Shown: positions 10,069 to 18,025 of the stretch, in pieces
How the letters are laid out: each line of letters starts with the position of its first letter
Numbering within the stretch: position 1 is the first letter of the stretch
NCBI RefSeq assembly: GCF_022810305.1
Contig: NZ_JALGQH010000002.1
Span: forward strand, 310,001-374,000
Direction: 5' to 3'
Source: Rhodococcus sp. ARC_M6
GTDB taxonomy: Bacteria > Actinomycetota > Actinomycetes > Mycobacteriales > Mycobacteriaceae
Length of the DNA: 64,000 bases
Notes under the pieces: generated by a model
Database searches by the model: none
What the model saw: only the letters and a program-made list of their open reading frames with translations
Told to the model about the DNA's origin: nothing
Position numbers and translations under genes: made by a program

Positions 10069-12573
10069 GTGCTGCTGACGGAACTGCTCCCCGACAACGC
10101 GGATCCCGATTCCGTTTTCGACGCCTTCGCCTCTTGGACCGTGGAGCGAGGATTGACGCTCTATCCTGCTCAGGAAGAGGCCGTCATGGAACTGGTCTCG
10201 GGCGCCAACGTCATTCTGGCGACTCCGACTGGTTCGGGTAAGTCCATGGTGGCGATCGGTGCGCATTTCTACGCGATGTCTCGCGGTAAACGCACGTACT
10301 ACACGGCTCCCATCAAGGCTTTGGTGAGCGAGAAGTTCTTTGCCCTCTGCGAGGTGTTCGGAGCCGAGAACGTCGGCATGATGACGGGCGATGCCGCAGT
10401 CAACTCGTCGGCACCCATCATCTGCGCCACCGCAGAGATCGTCGCGAACCTGGCTCTGCGCGAAGGCGCGAACTCGGACATCGGCCAGGTCGTGATGGAC
10501 GAGTTCCACTTCTACTCCGAACCCGATCGCGGCTGGGCGTGGCAGGTCCCGTTGATCGAACTTCCGCACGCCCAGTTCTTGTTGATGTCCGCCACACTCG
10601 GCGAGGTCGATTTCTTCGCCGAGGACCTCACGCGGCGTACCGGCAATCCCACCACCGTGGTGTCCGGCACCGAACGCCCTGTCCCCCTCATGTTTTCGTA
10701 TGCAACGACGCCGGTCGGTGAAACTATCGAAGATCTGGTCACCACCAACCAGGCGCCCGTCTACATCGTGCATTTCACGCAGGCCGCAGCGTTGGAACGC
10801 GCCCAAGCACTCACGAGCGTCAACTTCTGCTCCAAGACCGAGAAGGAAGCAATCGCCGAGGCGCTCGGCGGATTCCGCTTCACTACCGGGTTCGGCAAGA
10901 CCCTCTCTCGCCTCGTTCGCCACGGCATCGGGGTTCACCATGCCGGCATGCTCCCCAAGTACCGCCGCCTTATCGAAGTCCTGGCTCAGGACGGCCTTCT
11001 CAAGGTCATCTGCGGCACCGATACTCTCGGTGTGGGCATCAACGTCCCGATCCGCACAGTGTTGCTCACAGGCCTGGCCAAGTACGACGGCGTCCGCACC
11101 CGTCACTTGAAGGCACGCGAGTTTCATCAGATCGCGGGGCGTGCGGGCCGCGCCGGCTACGACACGATGGGTACCGTCGTCGTTCAGGCACCGGAACATG
11201 AGGTGGACAACCTGCGGGCCGTCGCCAAGGCTGGTGACGATCCTAAGAAGATCAAGAAGATTCAACGCAAGAAGGCACCCGAAGGCTTTGTGTCCTGGAG
11301 CGAAGCGACCTTCGACCGCTTGGTCACCGCTTCACCCGAACCGCTGGTGTCACGGTTCTCGGTCAGCAACTCCATGTTGCTCAATGTCATTGCACGGCCG
11401 GGTAATTGCTTCGAGGCGATGCGGCATCTGTTGGAAGACAACCATGAATCGCGGCCGGCTCAGCGTAAGCACATCCTCAAGACGATCTCCCTGTACCGCG
11501 GGTTGCTCAGCGCCGGCATCGTGGAACGCCTCGACGAACCCGACGAGTACGGCCGCATGGCACGCTTGACCATGGATTTGCAGCGCGATTTTGCGTTGAA
11601 CCAGCCGCTCTCACCCTTCGCATTGGCCGCGTTCGAACTCCTCGACGTCGAATCCGATACTTACGCACTCGATGTCGTGTCCATCATCGAGTCGACGCTC
11701 GACGATCCCCGTCAGGTGTTGATGGGTCAGCAGCACTTTGCCCGCGGCGAAGCTGTGGCTCAAATGAAGGCCGACGGCATCGAATACGAGGAGCGCATGG
11801 AACTCCTCGAAGAAGTAACCTGGCCGAAACCGTTGTCGGAGTTACTGTTCCCCGCCTTCGAGATGTACCGCGGAGGCCATCCGTGGATCACCGAGTTTGC
11901 ACTCTCCCCCAAGTCCGTCGTGCGCGACATGATCGAGCGCGCCATGACATTTGCCGAATTGATCAGCCACTACGGACTCACCCGCTCCGAGGGACTCGTC
12001 CTGCGCTACCTCGCGGACGCCTACCGCGCACTGCGCCAGACAGTTCCCACCGAAGCTCGTACCGAAGAAATCGAAGACATCATCGAATGGCTGGGCGAAT
12101 TGATCCGTCAGGTCGACTCGAGCCTGCTCGACGAGTGGGAATCGCTCACCGATCCCGGAGCTGAGATCGACGCCGAACAGGTCGCCTTCGGCGCCGACAT
12201 TCCCCGGCCGATCTCCGCGAACCCACGGGCATTCCGGGTAATGGTGCGCAACGCGATGTTCCGTCGTATCGACCTCGCATCACGTCGACGCTGGCACGAA
12301 CTCGAAAACCTCGAGGACGGTATCGACGCCGCGGAGTGGGAAGAGCAACTGCTCCCCTACTTCGAGGAGTATCACTCCATCGGAACCGGGCCGTCGGCAC
12401 GTGGGCCGGCCCTGTTCCAGGTAGTCGAGGAAGACGAGTTCTGGCGCGTGCGTCAGGTCCTCGAGGATCCCGAGGGCGATCACGGTTGGGCACTGCTCGG
12501 CGTCGTGGACATCCCGGAATCCGACGCATTGGGCGAAATCGTATTCGACGAACTCAGCGTCGTAGAAGGCTGA
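10069..12573 (+). CDS. Superfamily 2 DEAD/DEAH-box helicase with DUF3516
   Basis: An 834-aa Ski2-like helicase. Motif I is ATPTGSGKS (about residues 56-64), motif II is a variant DEFH (MDEFHFYSEPDRGW), SAT is motif III, and the C-terminal RecA-like lobe ends in QIAGRAGRAGYD (motif VI). The last 300 residues form the DUF3516 extension typical of this actinobacterial family. It probably unwinds structured RNA or RNA/DNA hybrids; the substrate is not known. The GTG start is preceded by TAGCCT (10057-10062) with a 6-nt gap and no Shine-Dalgarno, suggesting leaderless transcription only 26 nt after the hydrolase. A strong hairpin follows the stop. Confidence 0.93.
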   Translation: MLLTELLPDNADPDSVFDAFASWTVERGLTLYPAQEEAVMELVSGANVILATPTGSGKSMVAIGAHFYAMSRGKRTYYTAPIKALVSEKFFALCEVFGAENVGMMTGDAAVNSSAPIICATAEIVANLALREGANSDIGQVVMDEFHFYSEPDRGWAWQVPLIELPHAQFLLMSATLGEVDFFAEDLTRRTGNPTTVVSGTERPVPLMFSYATTPVGETIEDLVTTNQAPVYIVHFTQAAALERAQALTSVNFCSKTEKEAIAEALGGFRFTTGFGKTLSRLVRHGIGVHHAGMLPKYRRLIEVLAQDGLLKVICGTDTLGVGINVPIRTVLLTGLAKYDGVRTRHLKAREFHQIAGRAGRAGYDTMGTVVVQAPEHEVDNLRAVAKAGDDPKKIKKIQRKKAPEGFVSWSEATFDRLVTASPEPLVSRFSVSNSMLLNVIARPGNCFEAMRHLLEDNHESRPAQRKHILKTISLYRGLLSAGIVERLDEPDEYGRMARLTMDLQRDFALNQPLSPFALAAFELLDVESDTYALDVVSIIESTLDDPRQVLMGQQHFARGEAVAQMKADGIEYEERMELLEEVTWPKPLSELLFPAFEMYRGGHPWITEFALSPKSVVRDMIERAMTFAELISHYGLTRSEGLVLRYLADAYRALRQTVPTEARTEEIEDIIEWLGELIRQVDSSLLDEWESLTDPGAEIDAEQVAFGADIPRPISANPRAFRVMVRNAMFRRIDLASRRRWHELENLEDGIDAAEWEEQLLPYFEEYHSIGTGPSARGPALFQVVEEDEFWRVRQVLEDPEGDHGWALLGVVDIPESDALGEIVFDELSVVEG

Positions 12574-12578
12574 GAAAC

Positions 12579-12615
12579 AAGGATGGTGCGCACCGAATCG
12601 ATGCGCACCATCCTT
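12579..12615 (+). terminator. Rho-independent-type terminator between convergent genes
   Basis: A perfect 14-bp stem pairs AAGGATGGTGCGCA (12579-12592) with TGCGCACCATCCTT (12602-12615), with a 9-nt loop and a T-rich tail (TTTCTTT). It lies between the helicase gene and the convergent DUF5997 gene and can serve both. Confidence 0.9.
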
Positions 12616-12632
12616 TTCTTTACATTGACGAG

Positions 12633-13040
12633 CTAGCCGCGACGAGCCTTGCGCGGCTGATTGCGGCGCGATGCACGCTTTTCCTTGATGCGGACGTTCT
12701 CCGCGCGCACGTCGGCTTGGAGCTTGCGCTCCTTCTGTAGCCACTCGGGCTTTTCTTCCAGCAGGGCAGCGACCTGATCCGTGGTGAGCGCCTCTTCGAC
12801 GCCTCCGCGCGCCAAACCGGCGATGGAGATGCCCAGCTTGGCTGCGATGACCTGCTTGGGATGCGGGCCGGTGCTGCGCAGCTCGAGCAGCCACTCCGGA
12901 GCTTCGGTCTGCAGCGCCGTCAGTTCTTCACGGGTCACGTCGCCTTCCTGGAACTCTTTCGGTGTTGCTTCCAGGTACACACCCAGCTTCTTGGCAGCCG
13001 TCGTCGGCTTCATCGTCTGGGGCGTTTTGTTCGACGTCAT
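12633..13040 (-). CDS. DUF5997 family protein
   Basis: The 135-aa protein starts at ATG 13040; the frame is open to 13286 but the extension reads through the divergent neighbour. Its core (TAAKKLGVYLEATP, FQEGDVTREEL, PEWLLELRSTGPHPKQVIAAKLGISIAGL) matches the actinobacterial DUF5997 family of unknown role. The C-terminus is strongly basic (KEKRASRRNQPRKARRG), suggesting nucleic-acid contact; that is inference. It is divergent from the LysR-like ligand-binding gene, with only 56 bp between the starts, so the two may be co-regulated. Confidence 0.85.
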   Translation of the reverse strand: MTSNKTPQTMKPTTAAKKLGVYLEATPKEFQEGDVTREELTALQTEAPEWLLELRSTGPHPKQVIAAKLGISIAGLARGGVEEALTTDQVAALLEEKPEWLQKERKLQADVRAENVRIKEKRASRRNQPRKARRG

Positions 13041-13096
13041 GCAACAAGAGTAGCCAGCCGTCGCGAAGTGTTTTACCAAGGCGGTAACCTTGCCAG

Positions 13097-13945
13097 GTGA
13101 CAGACGCGGATAGTCCGGCAATTTTTCGTCTCGCGTATGCCCCCGGGGTGACGCCGACCAAGTGGATTCGGGTGTGGAACGAACGTCTCCCCGACATTCG
13201 CCTGGAGCTCGTTCAGTTCCCCGTCCTCGAGGTTGTAGCGGCACTTCGCGCTGGTGAGGCCGAAGCGGGTTTGGTTCGTTTGCCAATCGACCGCACGGAG
13301 CTCAGCGCCATCTCCCTGTATGCCGAGAAGCCGGTGGTAGTGATCCCCAAGGATCACGTGTTCACCACTGTCGATCAGATTTCCGTCGCCGATCTCAACG
13401 ACGAGATTGTGTTCAATCCCCTCGACGACACCCTGGAATGGCCGACGCGTCCGGGCAAGGCGGCAGCCGAACGTCCGGAGACAATCGCCGACGCCATCGA
13501 GTTGGTAGCGGCCGGCGTTGGCGTTGTTGTGGTCCCCCATTCGCTGGCGCGCCTGCACCACCGCAAGGATCTGACTTTCCGTCCGGTGGACGGTGCTCCC
13601 GAGTCTCCGATCGCGCTCGCGTGGATGGAGTCCAAGACCACAGAATTGGTCGAGGAACTTATCGGCATCGTGCGTGGACGTACCGCGCAGAGTTCCCGTG
13701 GACGCAACGGTCAGCCGGCCGAGAAGATCAAGGGCTCGGTCAAGGCCAAGCTAGCGGCGAAGGAACGACGCGCTGAGGCTGCCAAAGCTGAGCACAAGGC
13801 CAAGAGTTCCGGAACGGCCAAGAGTGTGTCGGGCCGCAACACAGCTGGCGGCAAAGCCAAGGCCGGCGGCAAAGCGGGCAGCGGCAAGTCCGGTGGCACA
13901 AAGAGTTCCGGTGGCCGGTTCTCGAGTAAGCCGAAGGGCCGCTGA
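13097..13945 (+). CDS. LysR-type substrate-binding domain protein without DNA-binding domain, with a basic tail
   Basis: Of the 282 residues, about 1-195 resemble the periplasmic-binding-like effector domain of LysR regulators (RLAYAPGVTPTKWIRVWNER, LRAGEAEAGLVRLP, VAAGVGVVVVPHSLARL). No helix-turn-helix precedes it. From about residue 200 the chain is a low-complexity Lys/Ala/Gly/Ser-rich tail (KAKLAAKERRAEAAKAEHKAK, then GKAKAGGKAGSGKSGG), like the DNA-binding tails of actinobacterial HupB or Ku. It may bind DNA non-specifically through the tail and sense a ligand. The GTG start lies 6 nt after TAACCT (13085-13090), consistent with a leaderless mRNA. Confidence 0.8.
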   Translation: MTDADSPAIFRLAYAPGVTPTKWIRVWNERLPDIRLELVQFPVLEVVAALRAGEAEAGLVRLPIDRTELSAISLYAEKPVVVIPKDHVFTTVDQISVADLNDEIVFNPLDDTLEWPTRPGKAAAERPETIADAIELVAAGVGVVVVPHSLARLHHRKDLTFRPVDGAPESPIALAWMESKTTELVEELIGIVRGRTAQSSRGRNGQPAEKIKGSVKAKLAAKERRAEAAKAEHKAKSSGTAKSVSGRNTAGGKAKAGGKAGSGKSGGTKSSGGRFSSKPKGR

Positions 13946-13974
13946 ACCTCCCCTGAAATCTCGCTTCGGCGAGC

Positions 13975-15372
13975 ATGATGGTAACCATGACTTCGGAGCA
14001 TTCGAGCGCCCTGGACCAACTGATCGCACTGCTGCCTGATGGTTCGGTGCTCACCGATCCCGATCTGACAGCAGGTTATCGACAAGACTGGGCGGCGGAT
14101 CCGACTGCCGGGCATCCCGCCGCAGTCGTTCGAGCCACCTGCACTGAAGACATTCAAGTCGTCATGCGCTGGGCCACCGAGCATCGGGTGCCGGTGGTTC
14201 CGCGTGGCGCCGGTTCGGGACTCTCCGGTGGATCGAGCGCCGTGGACGGCTGCATCGTGGTCAGCACCGAGCGGATGCGGGAGATCACGATCGATCCAGT
14301 CGCTCGGGTTGCCGTTACGCAGCCCGGTCCGATGAACGCCGAAGTCAAGAAGGCTGCCGCCGAGCACGGGCTCTGGTATCCGCCGGATCCGTCGTCATTC
14401 GAAATCTGTTCCATCGGAGGAAACGCCGCGACCAACGCGGGCGGCCTGTGTTGCGTGAAGTACGGCGTCACCACCGACTATGTACTCGGGCTGAAAGTGG
14501 TACTCGCCGACGGTACTGCGGTATCGCTAGGCGGACCGCTCTTGAAAGATGTTGCGGGACTATCGCTCACCAAACTCTTTGTCGGGAGCGAAGGAACGCT
14601 CGGCATCATCACCGAACTGACGCTCCGACTCATCCCAGCTCAACCGCCGACGTCGACGGTCGTCGCTTCGTTCGACTCCGTGGCGGACGCTGCGGACGCA
14701 GTTTTGGCAATTACCAGAAACATTCGGCCCGCGATGCTCGAATTCATGGACCACGCCAGCATCAATGCCGTCGAAGATTCGGTACGGATGGGACTCAATC
14801 GACAGGCCCGGGCACTGTTACTCGCTCAGTCCGACGCTCCGGGCGCGGCTGGCACTCTCGAAATCGAGACCATTGTCGCGGCATGTGAAAACAATGGCGC
14901 TACCGAAGTTTTTGCGACGGACGATCAAGCAGAGGGCGACGCATTCACGGCAGCCCGGCGTGCGGTGTTCCCCGCCGTGCAGGCGCTGGGGAGCCTCATG
15001 CTCGAGGATGTCGGTGTTCCGATGCGCCAACTACCGGAGTTGATCACCGGGGTGGAATCGATCGCCGAAGATCTTGACGTACTGATCTGCACTGTCGCAC
15101 ACGCCGGCGACGGAAACACCCACCCCCTGATCGTGTTCGACCCATCCGATCCCGATATGACCGAACGCGCCCGCATCGCGTTCGGTCGCGTCATGGATCT
15201 CGCAATTGCACTGGGCGGCACCATTACCGGCGAGCACGGCGTGGGCCGGATCAAACGTGACTGGCTACCAACTCAACTGGGCGAGGACGTGATGGCCCTC
15301 AATCGGAAGGTCAAAGGCGCACTCGATCCGTTGGGAATCCTCAATCCCGGAGCGGTGATCGCCGCAAAATAG
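13975..15372 (+). CDS. FAD-linked 2-hydroxyacid oxidase/dehydrogenase (GlcD type)
   Basis: A 465-aa member of the vanillyl-alcohol-oxidase/GlcD flavoprotein family. The PCMH-type FAD domain shows VVPRGAGSGLSGGSSAVDG and GNAATNAGGLCCVKYG. The C-terminal cap and oxidase part carries HAGDGNTHP and ITGEHGVGRIKRDWL. Likely substrates are D-lactate, glycolate or D-2-hydroxyglutarate; the sequence does not decide between them. Three candidate ATGs lie at 13975, 13978 and 13987, none with a clear Shine-Dalgarno; I list the first. It follows the LysR-like gene after 29 nt on the same strand. Confidence 0.92.
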   Translation: MMVTMTSEHSSALDQLIALLPDGSVLTDPDLTAGYRQDWAADPTAGHPAAVVRATCTEDIQVVMRWATEHRVPVVPRGAGSGLSGGSSAVDGCIVVSTERMREITIDPVARVAVTQPGPMNAEVKKAAAEHGLWYPPDPSSFEICSIGGNAATNAGGLCCVKYGVTTDYVLGLKVVLADGTAVSLGGPLLKDVAGLSLTKLFVGSEGTLGIITELTLRLIPAQPPTSTVVASFDSVADAADAVLAITRNIRPAMLEFMDHASINAVEDSVRMGLNRQARALLLAQSDAPGAAGTLEIETIVAACENNGATEVFATDDQAEGDAFTAARRAVFPAVQALGSLMLEDVGVPMRQLPELITGVESIAEDLDVLICTVAHAGDGNTHPLIVFDPSDPDMTERARIAFGRVMDLAIALGGTITGEHGVGRIKRDWLPTQLGEDVMALNRKVKGALDPLGILNPGAVIAAK

Positions 15373-15514
15373 TATCCCCACAGAACCACCCTGAGTAGGC
15401 GCCATCGGTCCATTCCGGGTTAGACTCCCAGCAACATTCATGACGCCTGGGGGGGACCGGCAGAATGCACAACTTCGCCATCCAAGAAAATCGTACGAAC
15501 GCGGCAAAACGACT

Positions 15515-15847
15515 GTGCCCGACACCAATTGGTGGTCACTGATGCACGGAAATCCCGAACAGATGCATGCCACAGCGACACGGATCTCCGACCTCGCAGA
15601 CGACTTCTGGGACGACGTCGAATCGCTTCGCCGCGACTCCGAAAACCTCACGACAGCCGACTGGACCGGCGACGCCGCCCACACCCACGCAGCCCTGTGG
15701 GCAGAATGGGTCGACTCCGCCCGGCAAGTCGCCGGCGCACTCACCGAAGACCCCGCACTCCTACACCAGGCCGCGGCCGAATACAGCAAGACCGATCACG
15801 CAAATGCGAGCTGCATTTCCGGTGCTCGACTGAACATGAACCTCTGA
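15515..15847 (+). CDS. WXG100-family (ESX-like) protein
   Basis: A small helical protein of about 110 aa with a WTG motif (TTADWTGDAAHTHAALW) at the turn between two helices, as in WXG100 type VII secretion substrates. The start is uncertain: GTG 15515, ATG 15542 and ATG 15440 are all in frame. I favour 15515, which gives family-like length. It ends in TGATG, overlapping the start of the second WXG100-like gene, so the two are translationally coupled and may form a heterodimer. No type VII ATPase, channel or mycosin gene lies in the window, so secretion would depend on machinery elsewhere. Confidence 0.75.
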   Translation: MPDTNWWSLMHGNPEQMHATATRISDLADDFWDDVESLRRDSENLTTADWTGDAAHTHAALWAEWVDSARQVAGALTEDPALLHQAAAEYSKTDHANASCISGARLNMNL

Positions 15848-16137
15848 TGGGCGGCCGCTACCGCGCCGACACCGAACAGATCCTCGCCGTGGTGAACCGG
15901 GCGAAGGAGATCAACCAACGCCTCGAACAACGCATCACCGACATCGAACGCGAAGTCACCGCCCTCAACGTCGACTGGGACGGCGACGCTGCCACCGCGC
16001 ACCGCACCAAACACGACACCCGCCGCCGCGAGATGAACGACATGCGCACCGCACTCGCGCAACTCGAAACCACCGCCCGCGGCGCGCACGACCGCTATAT
16101 TGCCAACGCCCAACACAACAGCGGAATGTGGCCCTGA
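15847..16137 (+). CDS. Second WXG100-like protein
   Basis: The 96-aa product is a two-helix protein with the turn motif WDG (LNVDWDGDAATAHR) near its middle and highly charged heptad-like flanks, as in EsxB-type partners. Its start overlaps the stop of the first WXG100 gene in the tetramer-like TGATG, and its own stop overlaps the toxin start in the same way. Together with the first protein it probably acts as chaperone or co-secreted partner for the toxin; this role is inferred from position. Confidence 0.75.
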   Translation: MGGRYRADTEQILAVVNRAKEINQRLEQRITDIEREVTALNVDWDGDAATAHRTKHDTRRREMNDMRTALAQLETTARGAHDRYIANAQHNSGMWP

Positions 16138-17345
16138 TGGCGCCCATCACGATGGACCCCGACATCCTCACCGACGCCGCAGCGCAGTACGAAACCGTAA
16201 GAAACAGTGCCGACGAGGTCATCCGATCACTCGCCAGCACCCTCCACACCAACTGGGGCTGCGCCGGAACCGACAGCGCCGGCGCCAAGTGGGCCGCCAG
16301 CTACGATCCCGCCGCCTTCGAGGCCGTCGCCGCCGGAACGAACATCGTCAACGCCTTCGGCAAACTCCACGACCTCCTCGCCGCCACCGGTGTCAACCAC
16401 GCCAACACCGAACGATCCAACACGATCCCACCCGAACCGCCTGACGGTCCTCCCCCACAATTCCCACCGGTTTCCGCGCCGACGTTCTACGGTGCCTACG
16501 GCGGCGACACCGACGCACCCCTCGGCTGGGAACTGATCACCGCCTGGTTGCAAGGCCACACCTGGCCCAACGGCAACCCCGACAAACTCCAAACCCTCGG
16601 CAAAGCGTGGCGTACCGCCGCCACCGGACTACGCGATGCGAACGACGCAACCGGCACCACCTGGGTCACCCTCGAAGAACTCGCCTCCGACGAAATGCCG
16701 CAGGTCCTGGCACAACTCGACAATGTCTTCGTCACCACCAACTATGTCGCCGACCAGTACGACACCCTGGCCGCCGCCTGCGACGAGTGGGCCCAGACCA
16801 TCGAAGAAGCTCACCGGAAGATCTTCGACCTCGTCGGCAAAGCCATCATCATCGGCGCTGTGGCCGGCGCGATCACCGCACTTTTCACTCTCGGTGCCGG
16901 TACCGTCGCCGCTGCCGGTGCAACGGGAAGCGTGATCGCTGCCAGTGTCGTCGGGGTCCTCGGTGCGGTGGATTCGGTCGCTGTAGCGGCGGTCGGTGCC
17001 GTCGCCGCGGCAGGGACCGCGGCTGTGGGTGCGGTCAACGAGCTACAACCACTCCTCGAAGCCAGCCCGACTACCTTCAACGCCAACACCGGCGGCGGAA
17101 ACTCGCACCACTACTATCCTGCGCCGAAAAACCTCCCGGGATTCCCGAATGCCCGTAAAATTGATCCAATAGGACCACGCTATCGAAAACGATGGACAGA
17201 CGACAAAGGAAACATCTACGAATGGGACTACCAGCACGGTGCCGTCGAGAAATACAGCAGGAACGGAAAGCACTTAGGTGAGTTTGATGCCGACACCGGC
17301 GCACAGACAAAACCCGCCGATCCCACCCGCAAATCTGGAGGATGA
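16137..17345 (+). CDS. Type VII-style polymorphic toxin with C-terminal colicin E3-like ribonuclease domain
   Basis: A 402-aa modular protein starting at ATG 16137 (TGATG overlap with the previous gene). Residues about 1-90 form a WXG100-like helical carrier (NWGCAGTDSAGAKWAASYD). A Pro-rich linker, a conserved middle region and an Ala/Gly/Val-rich hydrophobic segment (about 237-300) follow. The last 80 residues match the cytotoxic RNase domain of colicin E3/cloacin DF13: YPAPK, then RKRWTDDKGNIYEWDYQHG and HLGEFDADTGAQTK. E3 catalytic residues Asp510, His513, Glu517 and Arg545 correspond to Asp364, His367, Glu371 and Arg398 here. E3 cuts 16S rRNA in the decoding centre, so the same target is likely. 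The delivery route is inferred from the carrier. Confidence 0.88.
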   Translation: MAPITMDPDILTDAAAQYETVRNSADEVIRSLASTLHTNWGCAGTDSAGAKWAASYDPAAFEAVAAGTNIVNAFGKLHDLLAATGVNHANTERSNTIPPEPPDGPPPQFPPVSAPTFYGAYGGDTDAPLGWELITAWLQGHTWPNGNPDKLQTLGKAWRTAATGLRDANDATGTTWVTLEELASDEMPQVLAQLDNVFVTTNYVADQYDTLAAACDEWAQTIEEAHRKIFDLVGKAIIIGAVAGAITALFTLGAGTVAAAGATGSVIAASVVGVLGAVDSVAVAAVGAVAAAGTAAVGAVNELQPLLEASPTTFNANTGGGNSHHYYPAPKNLPGFPNARKIDPIGPRYRKRWTDDKGNIYEWDYQHGAVEKYSRNGKHLGEFDADTGAQTKPADPTRKSGG

Positions 17346-17348
17346 ATC

Positions 17349-17588
17349 ATGTGGAACTTGAGCGTATTTGAGCGAGAGTCCGGAAATTTTGTTCGTGAAT
17401 ACGAACTGCACGATATGGATGGGCCAACGCTCACAGAGCTATTCGACATAAGAGATAATCTCGATCCCGTTGAGTCCCGCGAAAATCCTGTACCTGTGGC
17501 AAAACTCCACAAGCTGGCCAGCCATCTGAACGAATCGGTCACCGAAAACACATCATATAATTACTATGTCGGACTCTCAGCAGACTGA
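17349..17588 (+). CDS. Candidate immunity protein to the E3-like RNase (first copy)
   Basis: A 79-aa acidic protein starting 3 nt after the toxin stop. Position immediately 3' of the nuclease, small size and acidity are what E3-type immunity proteins show (Im3 is about 85 aa). Direct sequence identity to Im3 is not obvious to me. Its pattern VFERESGNFVREYELHDMDG...LFDI...YNYYVGLSA recurs in the next gene, showing a duplicated family. Base composition is clearly AT-richer than the toxin carrier, pointing to recent acquisition of the toxin-immunity cargo. Confidence 0.72.
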   Translation: MWNLSVFERESGNFVREYELHDMDGPTLTELFDIRDNLDPVESRENPVPVAKLHKLASHLNESVTENTSYNYYVGLSAD

Positions 17589-17892
17589 GCTCACACCACC
17601 CACTATCTATCACCAACCCAATCGTCCGAGCCTCGCAGTAGCAACAGAAACGGCACCAAAAATTATACATCTAGAGGAATTCGAAAAAGAATCGTCGCTA
17701 TTGGTTCGCCGGTATCGAATCTCGGAAATAGACGCCAGTTCCCTCAAAAACTTGCTCAATATCGACCTCGCCATCGAACAATATGGTTGCGATATTTCAA
17801 CTTCCAAACTTCCTCTAGTGCTCAAATACGTCGATGAACCATTCTCAATCGATAAGTCATGTGATTATCAAATTAGCTTCTACGCACAATAG
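17566..17892 (+). CDS. Second candidate immunity protein, paralogue of the first
   Basis: A 108-aa protein whose ATG at 17566 lies inside the end of the previous gene (23-nt overlap). After an N-terminal extension of about 35 residues, EEFEKESSLLVRRYRISEIDASSLKNLLNI aligns in pattern with the first copy, as does the C-terminal CDYQISFYA. Divergence is high, so it may protect against a different nuclease variant. It sits between the active toxin and a second, broken toxin, and could be the immunity gene left behind by a related cassette. The region is AT-rich (runs such as AAAATTATACATCTAG). Confidence 0.68.
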   Translation: MSDSQQTELTPPTIYHQPNRPSLAVATETAPKIIHLEEFEKESSLLVRRYRISEIDASSLKNLLNIDLAIEQYGCDISTSKLPLVLKYVDEPFSIDKSCDYQISFYAQ

Positions 17893-18025
17893 TGCGAATA
17901 CAGTAGTCCATCAGGATGCCTCAGGCCTAGATGCCAAAACGACATTCACGAAGTTTGCGGCGACCTGAATGCGCCGCCAACCGAAACGTAGACAACATCA
18001 AACACAACACAGAGAGGCTGCCCAA

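Noticed and set aside
9838-11265. 475-codon open frame on the minus strand
   Set aside because: It lies opposite the alpha/beta hydrolase and DUF3516 helicase genes, both with intact catalytic motifs; the minus product has no recognisable domain.
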